From Sordaria brevicollis (lineage: Eukaryota > Ascomycota > Sordariomycetes > Sordariales > Sordariaceae), in contig JAUTDP010000007.1 of NCBI GenBank assembly GCA_033439795.1, positions 1,550,001-1,614,000 of the forward strand: DNA of 64,000 nt, given 5' to 3'. Shown here piece by piece: positions 38,504 to 50,561 of the stretch. The first letter of the stretch is position 1. Each line of letters starts with the position of its first letter. The position numbers and the translations under genes are program-made. The notes beneath the pieces are model-generated. The model saw only the letters and a program-made list of their open reading frames with translations, was not told the origin of the DNA and did no database searches.

Positions 38504-41500
38504 TCAGGAGGCGGCGGGAAACCGAGGGTCATACTCCTCATAGTAGGGATCGTCTCCACGCGTTCCTCGCTGTGTGTCCGCTCTCATCACTGTATCGTGT
38601 CTGCTATACGCTCCGGTAGGAGGGCCGCGCGTATCCGCAGCATAGACAGACTGCTCGCTGTCAGCGAATGGAATGCCACCGTAAGGATCCGCGTCTCGAT
38701 AGACCCTGCGCCCCACATCATGGAAAGATTGAGCTGCCGCTTCGCGTCGCATGGGGCGTCGGATGAGATACTCTCCTCGTTCATCCCTTACTTGCACGAT
38801 CTCATAAGTGTCGACAGGCGGTGGCGGCGGCGGTCGTGACGGAGACGGGGCGCCGACCTGATTGCGATAATAACCCGGCGTAGCGTTTTGGTCATTATCA
38901 TGATAGTCCGGCCGGGGAGGTCGGTCGTAGATCTCTGTGTCAGCTCGCCTCGAGAAATATTCTGGCACAACCGTTTGTGAACGATAGCGAGCATACTCCA
39001 TCTCGTCGTTATGGGGGTGTACTCCAACTCCAGAGATATAGGCTGGTGCAACCTGTTGCATCAACGGACTCCGTTGCCTCCTCGGCTCCACAGGCTGGTA
39101 ACTGACACCGTATACAGGAGACCTTGAACGCCTAAGACCCTCATCATAGCGATCATATATTCCTGAGGGGGGTGCGGCGCCTGAAGCCGTAGCCACCACG
39201 TGCTCGACGGGGTAAGGGCGGTCACTTGGGTCTCTCTGTCGTTGAGAAACCGCCGAAGGAAGCCCGTGGTGCTGTTGATTCGACACTTCCTCGTGTCCAG
39301 TGATCGACGGAGGTTGCATTGTGCGGATGGCCACATCCGAGGGTCGCGGGGATGTGCGCGTTCCTGGGCGCTGAACTAACGAAGCTTCACGTCGCTGCTC
39401 CCGATTTTCTCCAGCGTCAGGATTTTGGTATGAGGGATATGGCTCACCAAACCCACTCCTTCTTGCGCCCCATCCTTGATTCCATGCCTCAGCTCCAGCA
39501 TCAACCTGCTTAGATCCTGCAAAAGACACATCCGTATGGTCCAAAGCTGGCTGAAGTCTTACGTCTCTTGGGTATTCGGAGGTATTCGGGGTAGCAGAGT
39601 TAGGATTTGGTTGGTGCTCCGAAATATACCCGTTCTGGGGAGCATTAGAGCCGCCATTGGCGAGGGGAGGTGAGACCATGTTCCCGAAACCTTTGTCAGA
39701 TTGATGATCCGTCAGGTTATATTGCCTTGAGGCAGAGGGGCCATTGTATGACTGATCACGGCCGGCCAGACCGTTCACACCATGTCCCGACAGCTCGAGA
39801 TGTCTACCCTTAGATGACATCGGGTACGGTGAAGGTTGTTGAGCAGACGTCGACCGAGGCCGGAAGAGTTGCGGCAGAGCATCTGCAAGCAATTCCTTTT
39901 GGGGTTTGCCACACGTCCTCAACCCTGAAAGTGTTTCGAAGTCAGGTAACAAAACCATATCCAGGACCCAGTCGAGCAGTGGGTAGACTCCCTGGGCCTG
40001 CATAGGCTCAATATGTTTGGACTGAAAATGATTGACTAGCTGCGGCAGAGAAAAGGTTTTTCTCTCTTCCTGTACGTGCGGAGCATTTCCAAGTCCGAGC
40101 TGGCAGGCTTTGCAAACCAGGCCGTTCACGTTCCGCACAGGTCGCATGTCCTTATTATTTGAAAGGCCGTCAATGAACATGGTGAAAGGAGGAGCCTCGC
40201 CAAACCTTGCATGGAACCTTTTGTGCAGATGATGGATGGTAACGAAGACCCTAATGCTTCCTGGTAGGTCTCTGATGACCCCAAGACTGTTCCAGATTTC
40301 GCGCGATGACCGAGCAACTTCCTCGAGCCTGATCTGGTAGCCGTCGGGGTACCCGGGAGGTTGAATTCCAGCGTATGAAATGTGAGCGTTGGGCTGGAAA
40401 GAGTTGTAGTTGTAAGCTTGTACCGCAGGAGGCGGTGGCCCGTATCCCTGTAGCGCCTCGCTGGTAACCGGGGGAGGATACGTTGCAGCCGGAGGTTGGT
40501 AAGGCGGATACATGGATGGCTGAGCAACGTAGGGCTGCTGTTGCTGCTGCTGCAGCGGCGCTGGCGGCGGGGGAGGCGGTTGTCCATAAAGCTGCTGTGG
40601 AGCGGGGGGGTAGGGGCCTTGGTGGTAGCCTGGCGGAGGTATCGCTGGATATTGTTCGGGATATGGCGCAGGAGGATATCCAGGTGCTGGATATGATTGA
40701 TAGGGAGAGATCCCAGCGTGTCCATTCGCGGGCGGGTAGCTATGTCCATGTGGCAGAACGGCGCCTCCCGAGTTACCCGCAAAAGATGGCCGGAAGCCGT
40801 GGCTGTGAGGTAGTTGTTTAGAGGGACGAGGATCAGAACGGAAAGGAGGGTGCTGCGGCCACTCTGCCCTCCAGTGGACGACGATAGTGCCCAGACTCAG
40901 AGCAGTAGTGTGTTTCGCTGCGTAGTGTTGGATCACTCCCTCAAACCCGAATGTTTTGGGGTTTCCGTCACACCCATTGCAATAGAAAAGTTCTTTGCGG
41001 TATGGCTCGGTATGAGGCTTGATCTTGGTATCGAATATCCACTTCATGTTCTCCAAGGTAAGCTTTTGGGTAAAGGGCCCCTCTGGAGGATCGATCGGGA
41101 CTTCCCGGCCAGCGGAGCGAGCAGCAGTGGCCTTCTCGGCAATCTCAGCATAGAAGCGCTTCCGTATGTAGCATAGGACGTCAACGGCAAACCTGGCGCA
41201 ATTATCCTTGGTCACTTTCTTGCCCTTACCCCAAGTCTCACGAATTGCCTCGTCAGCCAGACCGGCTATCCTTGCCCGCAATGGCGCCTGCGTCTCCTCC
41301 CATTGTTTGTCGACGAGTTCCCGTGCCTCCTTCGTTGTTGCCAAAGTCGCCTCGAGTTGACGTCGCTCGGTACGATCCTGCCGAGCATCATCTTTAACAA
41401 CAGTGGGTTCAGGGTGCCTGTGTTCTGCCTCGCCTCTCTGGGCAAGAAGCCTGGGTTTGAGGAACTCCCAGTCTTTGTCCTGAAACGGAAGGACTATCTG

Positions 41501-42900
41501 CATAGCCGCTTCGAAAGCAGGAAGATGCCGAAGGACATTGGGGGTAAGGGGGGGATCCAGCAGCAAAGCCCGTCGCTCAATCTCGGATTTTCTGATCGCC
41601 TTAAGTTCTGAAACTTCTTCAGCGGTCCTTTCTTGTCGGGATTGAGAAGAAGGCCGCGATGAGGCGGGCGCCTGTGCTTGGGCTGCGGGCGGGGCAGTTG
41701 AACCAGAAGTGGGCGATCCGGCAGCCGATGTTGAATTTGAAGCCGAGATGGACGAGACCTTGCAGTTATGCTCCGTATGCATCCTTGTAACACCTCCTGA
41801 CATGTACCATTTCTCCCATCTTGATGCCTGATTCTGCAGGGTCTTACCCCGGTTACTGAGGCCCTTCATCCATTCGTCCACGGCTCCGGGACCAAGGGCT
41901 TGGACCTCGTGGTATTCCTGGGTCACTCCGTCGACGTCGGTGGGTGAGAACAACTTTTGTTTATCCGTATCAAGCGTGTTGGATGGCTGGACATGGAGAT
42001 CTGACGTTATGCAGGCGAACGGGATCGCCTGTAGGACCGCGGTGGGTACTGGCTGAGTTACCATGAAATCGATTTCCTGGACGCATTAGCCTGTTGTGAG
42101 AGATTCTCCAACCTTTGACGTAAACATACCTTGATTGAGGTCTTTACCAGGCAGCGGCCACAGAGACGAGTAGCGAATGGCCAAATCACAGCAACCCCAT
42201 CCAGGCCCGGGCCTAGGCAAGAGACGGCTGGTGCAGAGGACATGTCGGACTGAGCAGCTGGTTGTTTCCCGCACTCCTGGCATCTTCGCGAACAAGCAAG
42301 CCGCCACATATCGATCTCGGCCATTGATGACCGAAGAGGGACAGGCATCTGGGGCCAAAACAGTCGCCTGGAGTGCTGCCATATGACATTTGGTTTGAGA
42401 AAACGCAAGACTCCCTTGGCTGTTGGAAGAGTAACTTCACTGTTGACCAGTGATGAAGAAGGATCAAGATAGTGGTTGAACAATTTGTTAACGCGTAGCA
42501 AATTGCCCAGCGATCGTGGGGGGCAGAAAGTGAAAATATGATGCCAAACCTCAGCAGACAACTGAGACTTGTCCCTTGGCAACTGGTTTGATGCGACAGC
42601 TTGTCCAGTTCTCCCAGCTTGCCCGACGTTATCCCGTGCCAGCTTCATCTTTTTGACGCCCGCACTGGACTCGGGAGAGCTGTCGGCATCAGCAGCATGT
42701 TCGCGAGTCTGGCGCTTCCCTAACAGCGACAACCTGGGGGCTTCTGCCATGGCGACGTCCGCGTCTGTCTGAGCTGATACCTCGGACAGAGTGATGGCCG
42801 CTGTGGAGATATTGCGGTCTTGATCATCCCTCGACGCTGGAACAGAGCCCGCTCGCTCTGGCACCGCACCTGTATGAACGTCTTCCCCATCTTCAGCCAT
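38504..42900 (-). CDS. Large F-box and zinc-finger protein with Pro/Gln-rich region
   Basis: Exons on the minus strand are 42,130-42,900 and 38,504-42,076, separated by a 53-base intron (GTATGT to CCAG), encoding 1447 residues. An F-box-like segment lies at about 112-147 (QLSAEVWHHIFTFCPPRSL). It is followed by two CxxC pairs (207/210 and 247/250, the second in PFATRLCGRC), a zinc-binding arrangement often seen behind fungal F-boxes. The second exon has CNGCDG at 623 followed by a HYAAKH-type His pair, and CKAC at 912 followed by NHFQSKH; both look like C2H2 fingers. Residues 671-821 are Pro/Gln/Tyr-rich with a Q6-7 run. The C-terminal 450 residues are Arg/Ser/Pro-rich and probably disordered. 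F-box proteins serve as substrate receptors of SCF ubiquitin ligases; here the substrate is unknown. The downstream part starting at a later Met could be taken for a separate gene, but the splice joins the frames cleanly. Confidence 0.82.
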
Positions 42901-44639
42901 GGTGACGACGCGGATGCGATGGTCCGGCTGGCGCGGTTGAAAAAGTGGGAGATGACCTGGTGCTCACACCGAGCCGAGGATGGTTGAAAATGACAGATTG
43001 GAGAGGTAGTATACAGAATAAAAAGAAGAAGAGAAGAACGGAGGTAAAGTACTAGCAGTTATGATAGTAACACTTGTCAATGGCAGGGATAACAACCTCG
43101 ACAGCTCTGTAAGGTTGGCAATGATTAGGTAGACCCGGTCCTTGCACACCGAGGAAAACCTCTTTCCTTGAAAGGACGAAGAAAGTGGCTAAGAATCCCA
43201 ACGAGCAAATAGCTCCCCTTTTTGCCGGAAGCTGGCAATCCACCACACGCGAACGAGTCAACTCCAGTTCAGGGCCAAATCGGATGAAGGTGTGCAGATT
43301 TGGGTTCTGCACTTTCGTCGACTGTACCTGGATATACCTGTGAAAGTCTTGCCTGGTGCCTCGTGTGATAGGAACGATGGGCGAAGTTGGCCGAGGAAGC
43401 TGATGGCGCGCGTGGTTTTGGCCAGAGGTTGTACGTGCCGGTGTAGAAAAGAGGTCTAGTTGAAGTTGAAGGTGAGCGCTGCTTTTGAGGCGAAAGGGTG
43501 AAGAGTGTGTGGATGGATTGGGGCAGGCAGGATTTGCACGAGAGGGCCGCGACGAATTGTCGGAATTTGGTGACCGTGTGTGATGGTGCTCTTGGCTGTG
43601 ATCTCTGCGCGCACTCTGATGAGGATTCGCGAGACGAACGGGTGCTAAGCTTGACGACCCGTAAATGGCATGGAGGGTGGAAAGGATGTGGTCAAGGAAG
43701 AAGTGCAGATTTGTCCTGTCAACGTACCCGGAGTGGGCAGAGCACTTCGTTCAACAAAGTTTGAGGTTGGTTGAAAGGGAAGAAAGTGGAAGTGGTCGTT
43801 CGCGGCAGGACGAACCCTGAACAACTGAAAAATGCACGAGTGCCTCCTGCCTGTTCGTCTGCAAAGAGGAACTGAGTGGGCAGCCGTTTACTGACTTCTC
43901 CATATGCGCATTGCGCCTTCGCCGGACGACAAAGATGTGTAACCATGGTCCGTGCGGTGCTGTATACCTCTAGGTGTGACTATACTTATAATTCATCAAG
44001 GCACAAACAGACAGTCCTCCTCTGCACCGAGACCTTATCGGTAGCAACGAACGTTGGAAATACCAACAAAGAAGCTTCAGTTTTCCCCGATGCCACTCCC
44101 CCTACTATAATTGCGAGTTCTGGTTGTCCGAGTGATGGAAAGCAGCCACGTGACGCTTATGTACGCGATCCTTACCTCTCCTACGGGCTTACCGTCAGTA
44201 TATACACATTCGCAGTGGACACGTACCTAGACTTGCACAGCCAGTATATACTATACAGCTTGGATGTCCTTCAAGCCCTTTTGTTAGGTTTACACTCTAT
44301 CCTATCTACATATCCAAATAGACACAAAGAAAAAGAAAAACCCCTAGTTTTTCTTCACGAAATGGGAGAAAGTCGCCATTCACATATAAGAGACACCCTT
44401 TACTGAGCGGGCCAGCGAAAAGTTAGCTAGCCAGCTGGTGGGACCTTTTGAGATCAACATTCGTAAAATGAAAAAGAAACAAACAAGCCACAAGTACCTC
44501 CATCAGGAAATGGCCATAACCCCTTTCTAAGTCTGGTCGGTTCATAATACATACACCGGTCGTACTGTTACTCCCCAAGGGCAGGTCTCCCCAGATCTGT
44601 AACTGTAGTCCAAGGAACAACAGTAGAGCGAGCCCAGCC
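42901..44639. other. Intergenic region between F-box gene and DNM1
   Basis: No gene was recognised. The longest open frame (43,876-44,406, plus, 176 codons) has no domain, signal or coding-like composition. The side next to 42,900 is the F-box gene promoter. The side next to 44,640 should include the 3' UTR of DNM1. Confidence 0.45.
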
Positions 44640-47325
44640 TTATACAACCTCGCCAATGATCTTGGCAGCCTCCCGATACGTCTGGAGCAGCTTTTCGCAC
44701 TTCTCCCGCTCCTTTTTCACCGCATCGTCCTCGTAAAGCAGCTCTTCAAACAGTGTTTCCTTGTAAAGTTCGCTAACAAGGCGGTTCTGAACCACATCCT
44801 TGCAGTGGTTCACCAGCAAATGCATGATCGCCTTGGGCACCTGATCGGCGATGCTCTCGCGCACAATGTTGAAGTACGAGCTGATCAAAGCCCGGATCAG
44901 CTCGGCCTCCATAGCCTCGCGGTCAGTCATGGCCGGCTCGCCGTCATTGTTCTGCTTCAAAACAGTGTTAGTAGATGCCGCATGGAACTTTGAAAAGACT
45001 TTTAGGAACCATGGCCGACTTACAAGCTCAGTGCCCTTTGCATTGCCGACATAGTCCATGTCGTCATCCGCCCTTATCGACTGGGTGGGCGCCCGCACCT
45101 GTCTCTCCTCCGGGCGTCTCATGCTTTGGCTAAATGTAGGCTCCATGGGCTGGTTGACATGACGGCCAACGTTGCCACTGTGCGAAGGGCCGGGAACAAT
45201 GGCCCCATCTTTTCCAAAGAAATAATTCAAAAAGGACTCCTTAGCGTTACCCACGCCTTGCCCTCCGTTGAAGCGAGAAGGAGAATTCGATCTGGCTCCG
45301 TTCAAGGCACTTGCAATACTGCCGGGGCCGTTCTCCCGCACAGCCGGAGACATGCTGCGAGCACCCTTTCCAGCCGTCTTGCGCGCGTGAACGCTGTCTG
45401 CCTTTTCTAGGGCACCACCTTCTTCCTCCCCTTCAACAGGGGTTTCGGTGCCATTCGTACCGAGCTCCTTGAGTCGTCTCCGCTCACGTCTTTCACGCTC
45501 CTCTTGAATCAAACGCTTCCTCTCCCTCTCTTGCTTATTGCTTACAACATGGCTCATTGCTGCGGCCGCACCGAGGAAGTTGGGATGGTTGGTGTTGATG
45601 TAAGCCCTCTGGATGGAGATTAATGATTCCACGTAGTTGGACGCAGGACCCAACCGTTCCCTAAGCAGGTCAGAAACGACCTCGATGAGCTTGGCTTGCA
45701 GCCTGGGAAACCTCGATAGCTCAGTCGAGCCACAAGTGTGGCAAATCTTGATTAGCTCTTCGTATACCAACTCTACGCAGCGTTGGCTAGGGGGCTCGAG
45801 AAGCTTGATCTGGGGCTTGACAAGGAGATCGAAGGCCATCTCAGGCACAAACAAACTAGGCCGGGGACCAGTCGAGTTGCGAATCGCGGTACGGATATCG
45901 AGAGCCGTCAGATTAGAGGTGGGGTCGATCGATTCGAGAGAGCTTCCAAACACCGAGTTGAAGATGTAGTAGATACGGGCACCACCGCAAAGCTCCTTTG
46001 TCGAGATTTCTGTCGAGGTACCGTCAATGGACGCGATGAAGGATGACGCAAACCTGGTCATGAGCTGCAAAATAAGAGAGCCTCGGTGCTCCTTGCCACT
46101 GAAGTGCATGTCTCCGTAGCTTGCCAGTTCCTGCTGGGTTTGACCCATCAAGGTGTTTAGACGAGCCTTGATATCTGGCAGGCGCTCGCGAATGTGAGCC
46201 ATCAAGGTGGTGTTGAGGGTCCTGGCAAGGAACTGAGTTCCGCAGCGGGTCGAGATGTTTCGGTACGCGGGGTGATGCCTGAAGAACTCGGACTCGGACT
46301 TCAAGGCCTCTTCCATGGGCTTGTTGCCTTGGATGTCCTGCTGCGATCTGTTTACGACGCCGATCCACCCAAGCTTGAGCGGATAGACGCGACCGGAGAG
46401 GATGTCTAGGGCGTTTGTTCCGTGATCCATAAGATCAACCTTTGTAAGGACACCAATGGTCCTCCGGCCCATGGGATCGACATGCCGGGCAAGCTTCAAC
46501 GCTTCCGAGTTCACGATGTCGACGTTGGCGGGTGAGACAGCCAAAACGATACTGTTGGGCTTCGCGATGTACTCGGAGATGAGGTTGCGCGTTTGCTTCT
46601 CAATGTCGGTGGGCTGATCTCCAATGGGAACCTGCGCAGATACACGTTAGACCAACTTGAGATACCATGATGGCGAGAGCTTGAAGCGCCGTACCTTTGT
46701 AAGACCAGGCAAATCGACAAGCGTTAGGTTCAACACATGGGGAGAAAAGATTTTGAGGTTGATGGGCTGGCGGTTGATCCCCTTGTTTGTACCGGCGACT
46801 CGCGCTGTCTCATTCTCGATTTCGCGCTTGACGTCGCCAAAGTCCGTGAACCTCCGGTTAGGAATGTGGTGAAACTCTGCCCACTCGTTGCGGCCAGCAG
46901 CATTGGGGTTCCTGTAGCTCTGATGCGTGGTATCTTCGGCGTCGTCGTCGGCGGGGACATTGATCAGCTGAAGAATGAGAGGTCTCCGGGTAACAATCCC
47001 ACTGCCGCGGGGGAGAAAGTCGCGACCGACAATGTTCTCGAGGACAGACGACTTTCCGGCGGACTGGGATCCGACGACAACCTGTTACACGGAGCGGAGG
47101 TTGTCAGCATGCAAGAATATAGAGCAGCAGGAGGACAGACGAAGACGGGTGCATTGGAGAATTGGGACAAGGAGAGATTGTGGGCGTGCAGCGGAAAGGT
47201 CAAGGTGGTGGGCGGGTATTTCGTACGATTTGGGGCAGATCCAGAGAATCGTTTCCAATGGTGTTGAAGACCAAGTCTTGCAACTTGTTGACAACGCCCA
47301 ACAGGTCGTCACCGAGAGCAGCCAT
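44640..47325 (-). CDS. DNM1: Dynamin-related GTPase Dnm1 (mitochondrial and peroxisomal fission)
   Basis: Exons on the minus strand are 47,227-47,325; 46,695-47,081; 45,024-46,631; and 44,640-44,951, encoding about 801 residues. The GTPase domain starts at residue 30 with the P-loop GSQSAGKS (37-44), then [17 protein letters not shown] and TKVD. The middle domain includes [11 protein letters not shown] variable Ser/Gly-rich insert contains the FFGKDG segment. The C-terminal GTPase effector domain includes [21 protein letters not shown]. Words such as [31 protein letters not shown] and [11 protein letters not shown] point to Dnm1/Drp1 rather than Vps1. It forms spirals on mitochondria and peroxisomes and drives scission. 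The last intron (72 bases with a CAG acceptor, or 69 with AAG) is frame-neutral and lacks stops. Confidence 0.93.
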
Positions 47326-49166
47326 GATGACGGTTGAGCGGAAAGACGGGAGAAGCCGGTTTGATCAGTCGCGTTCAGAAAGCGCAAGCGAAAAGGTGGG
47401 CGGAAGCCGGAGTTGAGCGCAACTTGGAAGCGTGAGAACGGGCCCGAGGTCGGGCAGGACGAGGTCACGGATTCGGGCGGACGCGGCGGGCGGCGTATGG
47501 GGCGAGTGGGCTCCCGAGTTTAGCTGAGGTGCGAGGGTCAACGGCCTCGTCGACTCGGATACTTGGTATATACAAGACGGAATAGGTACTACTGGTGGTT
47601 GGCGACCGTGCGGGCGGGTTGGCGGGTTGGCAGGAAAAGAGGCTGGCGACGGAATCCGAGACGGGCAGGTTGTTTTTTTTGGGATCAGGCCGGACCGGCT
47701 TCAGGACGAGGAAAAGAATTTTAGTTACAAGTATGTGTTGCGGGACAAGAAATCTTCTGTTGCGTTGACTGGGCAAAGGCGCAAGAGAAGACAACCTTGA
47801 GGCTGTTGTTGGCTGGCGGAACAAGGCACGAGGTGATGGATGATGTGTTCAAGTGCAGTCAGTACTCGAACGTACAACTGATCAAAAAGTCTCCAATGCA
47901 GAGCACACTGCACTGGCAGCTCGGAACCTGAAGCGATGAGGGATACCCTCAACAGTTGTCGCGGCGCCCCGGTGGTGGGTGGTGTGGATGTGGATGTGGA
48001 TGTGGATGTTGGAGTGGATGCCAAAAATCTATAACCGGGGGGCACTTCCAGAAGCGTGGCGTGGCACACATTCACACATTCTCCAGACACACCTGCACTC
48101 ACCACTCCCGTCTCAGCTTCGACGACTTTTGGCACTGAAACTGAAGGCCGGGCTGGGCAATAAGTGATGCCGACTGATGAGGGAAGCTGGAAACGGAGGA
48201 AGGAGGGGTCGGTTCTTGGTCGGGTCGAGTCGCAGGCGGGCAGGTCCCCACTTTGACCAGGCTGCCCGTCAAAAAGTCAAAACCTCGCTCCAAAGCGGAA
48301 GTTGATGCGTTGTCGTCCGCGCCTGCGCCCGGGCATCGAACCCGACCGGGCCCTACCAGGCCTGATGAACAGGTTTTCCAGGCCTTCATGCAGCCGTCCC
48401 GTTGCCCTGCCGTGCCCGACAAAGTCTCATCGGGATCTATCTAGAGGTAGAGGTACCTCTATGACTGGCTCGATGCGGCCAAATCAACGGTTTAATATTT
48501 GAAAGCTCAACCAGCACCGCCATCACAGTTACAGGATGTAGTACAAGTACATACCTAGAGGTACCTTTGCTACAGTTTGGGTATTCCGGGAGGGGAAAGG
48601 TTGAAGCCGACAGCGGGGCCGGCGGGATGGCGGGGACGAGTAGGGGTGACACGGTGCATCTTCTGGCTCGTCCGTTGATTCGAAGAAGTCGGGTACTTGG
48701 CATTCCGGCCGGACTGCAGACCACGGGCTCTGTCTCAAGTCCACGGCGGACGGAGGACGGAGGATGACACACCTAGAGGCTTCGGAGGTTGCGCGCTTGT
48801 ATGATTTTTGTGAGGGCATCTCCGTCCAGTAACGCAACTAGCTACTTCTATTCCACTCCCCTTGGCGAAACTTCAACTTCCTTCCTCTTTTTTGACATGC
48901 CGAGGTGCCTCCTCGAGGCCAGCCCGGTCACAGCAAGGACATTCAGCGCTTGATCAGCTGCACTAACAGACCAGCACCTTGTGAAAGCTAATTTAGGCCC
49001 TCATCGTGTTAACGTGAAACGCACACACCTCGAATCATAAACCGCTCTACACACGCCCTGCAAGAGAAAGAAAACCACCAAGGAAAAAAAAAAAAAAAGC
49101 CAGACTAAACAAAACCAAAACGAAACTGAAGTATCGCCAGCACCGGCCTTCGTTCCACTTTGCAAT
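47326..49166. other. Divergent promoter region, DNM1 and COX19
   Basis: 1.84 kb between two divergent starts. No gene was recognised; GC-rich open frames near 47,465-48,440 lack family features. It contains the hexamer repeat at 47,982-48,011 and an A-run near 49,083-49,098 just before COX19. Confidence 0.5.
47982..48011 (+). repeat. Short TGTGGA tandem repeat
   Basis: About four units of TGTGGA followed by TGTTGG, preceded by TGGTGGG words. It lies in the promoter region between DNM1 and COX19. Its function, if any, is not known. Confidence 0.7.
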
Positions 49167-49699
49167 ATGAGTACCTTTGGAAGCCCTGGCGCCTTGCCAA
49201 CAACAAAGCCTACGCCGTAAGTCCACGACCAAGAATGCCATGCTTTCCGCGCTGAAGCCCTTGTCCAACGTGAACTGACCAACAACAACACCTCAAGGCC
49301 CCAGAGAGGCAGCTTTCCCCTAGATCATGATGGTAAGGATTTCACCATCTAGTGTAACTACACGCTAGTTCCAAGCTCTCACTCACACTCTGCTTTATAG
49401 GAGAATGCAAACATGTCATGAAGACCTACCTTGCCTGCATCAAGAGGGTCAAGGGAGTCAACGAGGATGAATGTCGGTCGTTGGCAAAAGCCTATCTCGC
49501 ATGCCGCATGGAACGGTAGGTGGCAGCTAAATTCCCTGTGGACGTCTCAGTCTGATTCCACGCTAACCATGTGATATTTAGCAACTTGATGGCCAAGGAT
49601 GACTTCAAAAACCTAGGCTTCAAAGAAGACGGGCCAGCAAATACGCCCAAGCCGGCCGTTGAGGCCGAGAAGGGCGTGAAGGGAGAATTGCGGTGGTGA
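49167..49699 (+). CDS. COX19: Cox19, twin CX9C protein for cytochrome oxidase assembly
   Basis: Exons 49,167-49,216; 49,298-49,332; 49,401-49,515; and 49,582-49,699 encode 105 residues. The CHCH domain has two CX9C motifs: Cys31/Cys41 (CKHVMKTYLAC) and Cys53/Cys63 (CRSLAKAYLAC). This is preceded by PPQRGSFPLDHDGE and followed by NLMAKDDFKNLGF, both typical of Cox19. The family is imported by Mia40 into the mitochondrial intermembrane space, interacts with Cox11, and is needed for copper insertion into cytochrome c oxidase. The protein is of usual length. A separate A-rich 3' flank (about 49,735-49,790) follows. Introns are 81, 68 and 66 bases. Confidence 0.96.
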
Positions 49700-50561
49700 G
49701 AGACTCGATTTGTGACCAGCGTTGCTTGAAAGAAGAAAAAAAAACAGAGAAAAAAAAATAAGAAAAAACAGGTCCATATGAAAAAAGAAGATCGATTCTT
49801 CAGCCGGCCTCACTTTCCCCGGAGCGGTATCCGACTTTGCCGGTGTCTCCTTCAAATCTCATATCGCCAGGCCTTTCGGTCTTTTCAAACCTGAGAACTT
49901 GCAAGTCGCAGCGCGAGCACCTGCTACCCCTGCCATTACCTCTAGCTAGCGCCAATCCTCCCTTTCTCTTTGTGCGGAGGCATATATCCTGTCGATCATC
50001 CCGAGCGGGGGAACAGGCGTCAGCACCGTTACGGCTCCGAGTTGACCATCTCACATATGGAAGTCCGCTACCGGGTCGGCCGCATCAGGTCGTCTCATCG
50101 AACGACAACAACAAAGATAGAGTTTCGCAACTAGATGTCTTGTGGAAAGGTGCATCAGGACTCATCCACCCATCATACAAGTCAAGACGGCCTTCCTTCC
50201 TTGCTTTGCTATCCATCCTTCAATATTGGATATTGTTTTGAGACCGACAAGGATCTCAACTTCCATTCTCAAAGAAAGGACCTTCCCGTTGTTGGGAGTT
50301 GGATGCCCAGAATAGTCAAGAGCGAACCTCGGCTCCTTCACCATCACACTTGTGACATTCTACCAGCCGACCACACCTCTCACTTACCTCTACATCACGG
50401 CAACCGGTCGTCGAATACACTTGCCTTTCTTCCAGCGTGAATGTATCGCAGCATATCAAAGTGCTTCGTGGGTTTCTGCAACTTACACGGTTATATGATT
50501 TAGAACCACAACTTGCACCACTACAGGCTGTGCAGTGGTGATCAACCAAGTCAGCTTGAAA
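49700..50561. other. Intergenic region before CoA-ligase fusion gene
   Basis: 862 bases between tandem plus-strand genes. No gene was recognised. The first 90 bases are a purine/A-rich 3' flank of COX19. Short open frames across the rest lack features. Confidence 0.45.

Noticed and set aside
43876..44406. 176-codon plus-strand frame
   Set aside because: No recognisable domain or signal, poor coding composition, no splice partners.
44640..47325. Assignment of the dynamin as Vps1
   Set aside because: [23 protein letters not shown] and [11 protein letters not shown] fit Dnm1 better; Vps1 is shorter and has different words at these positions.
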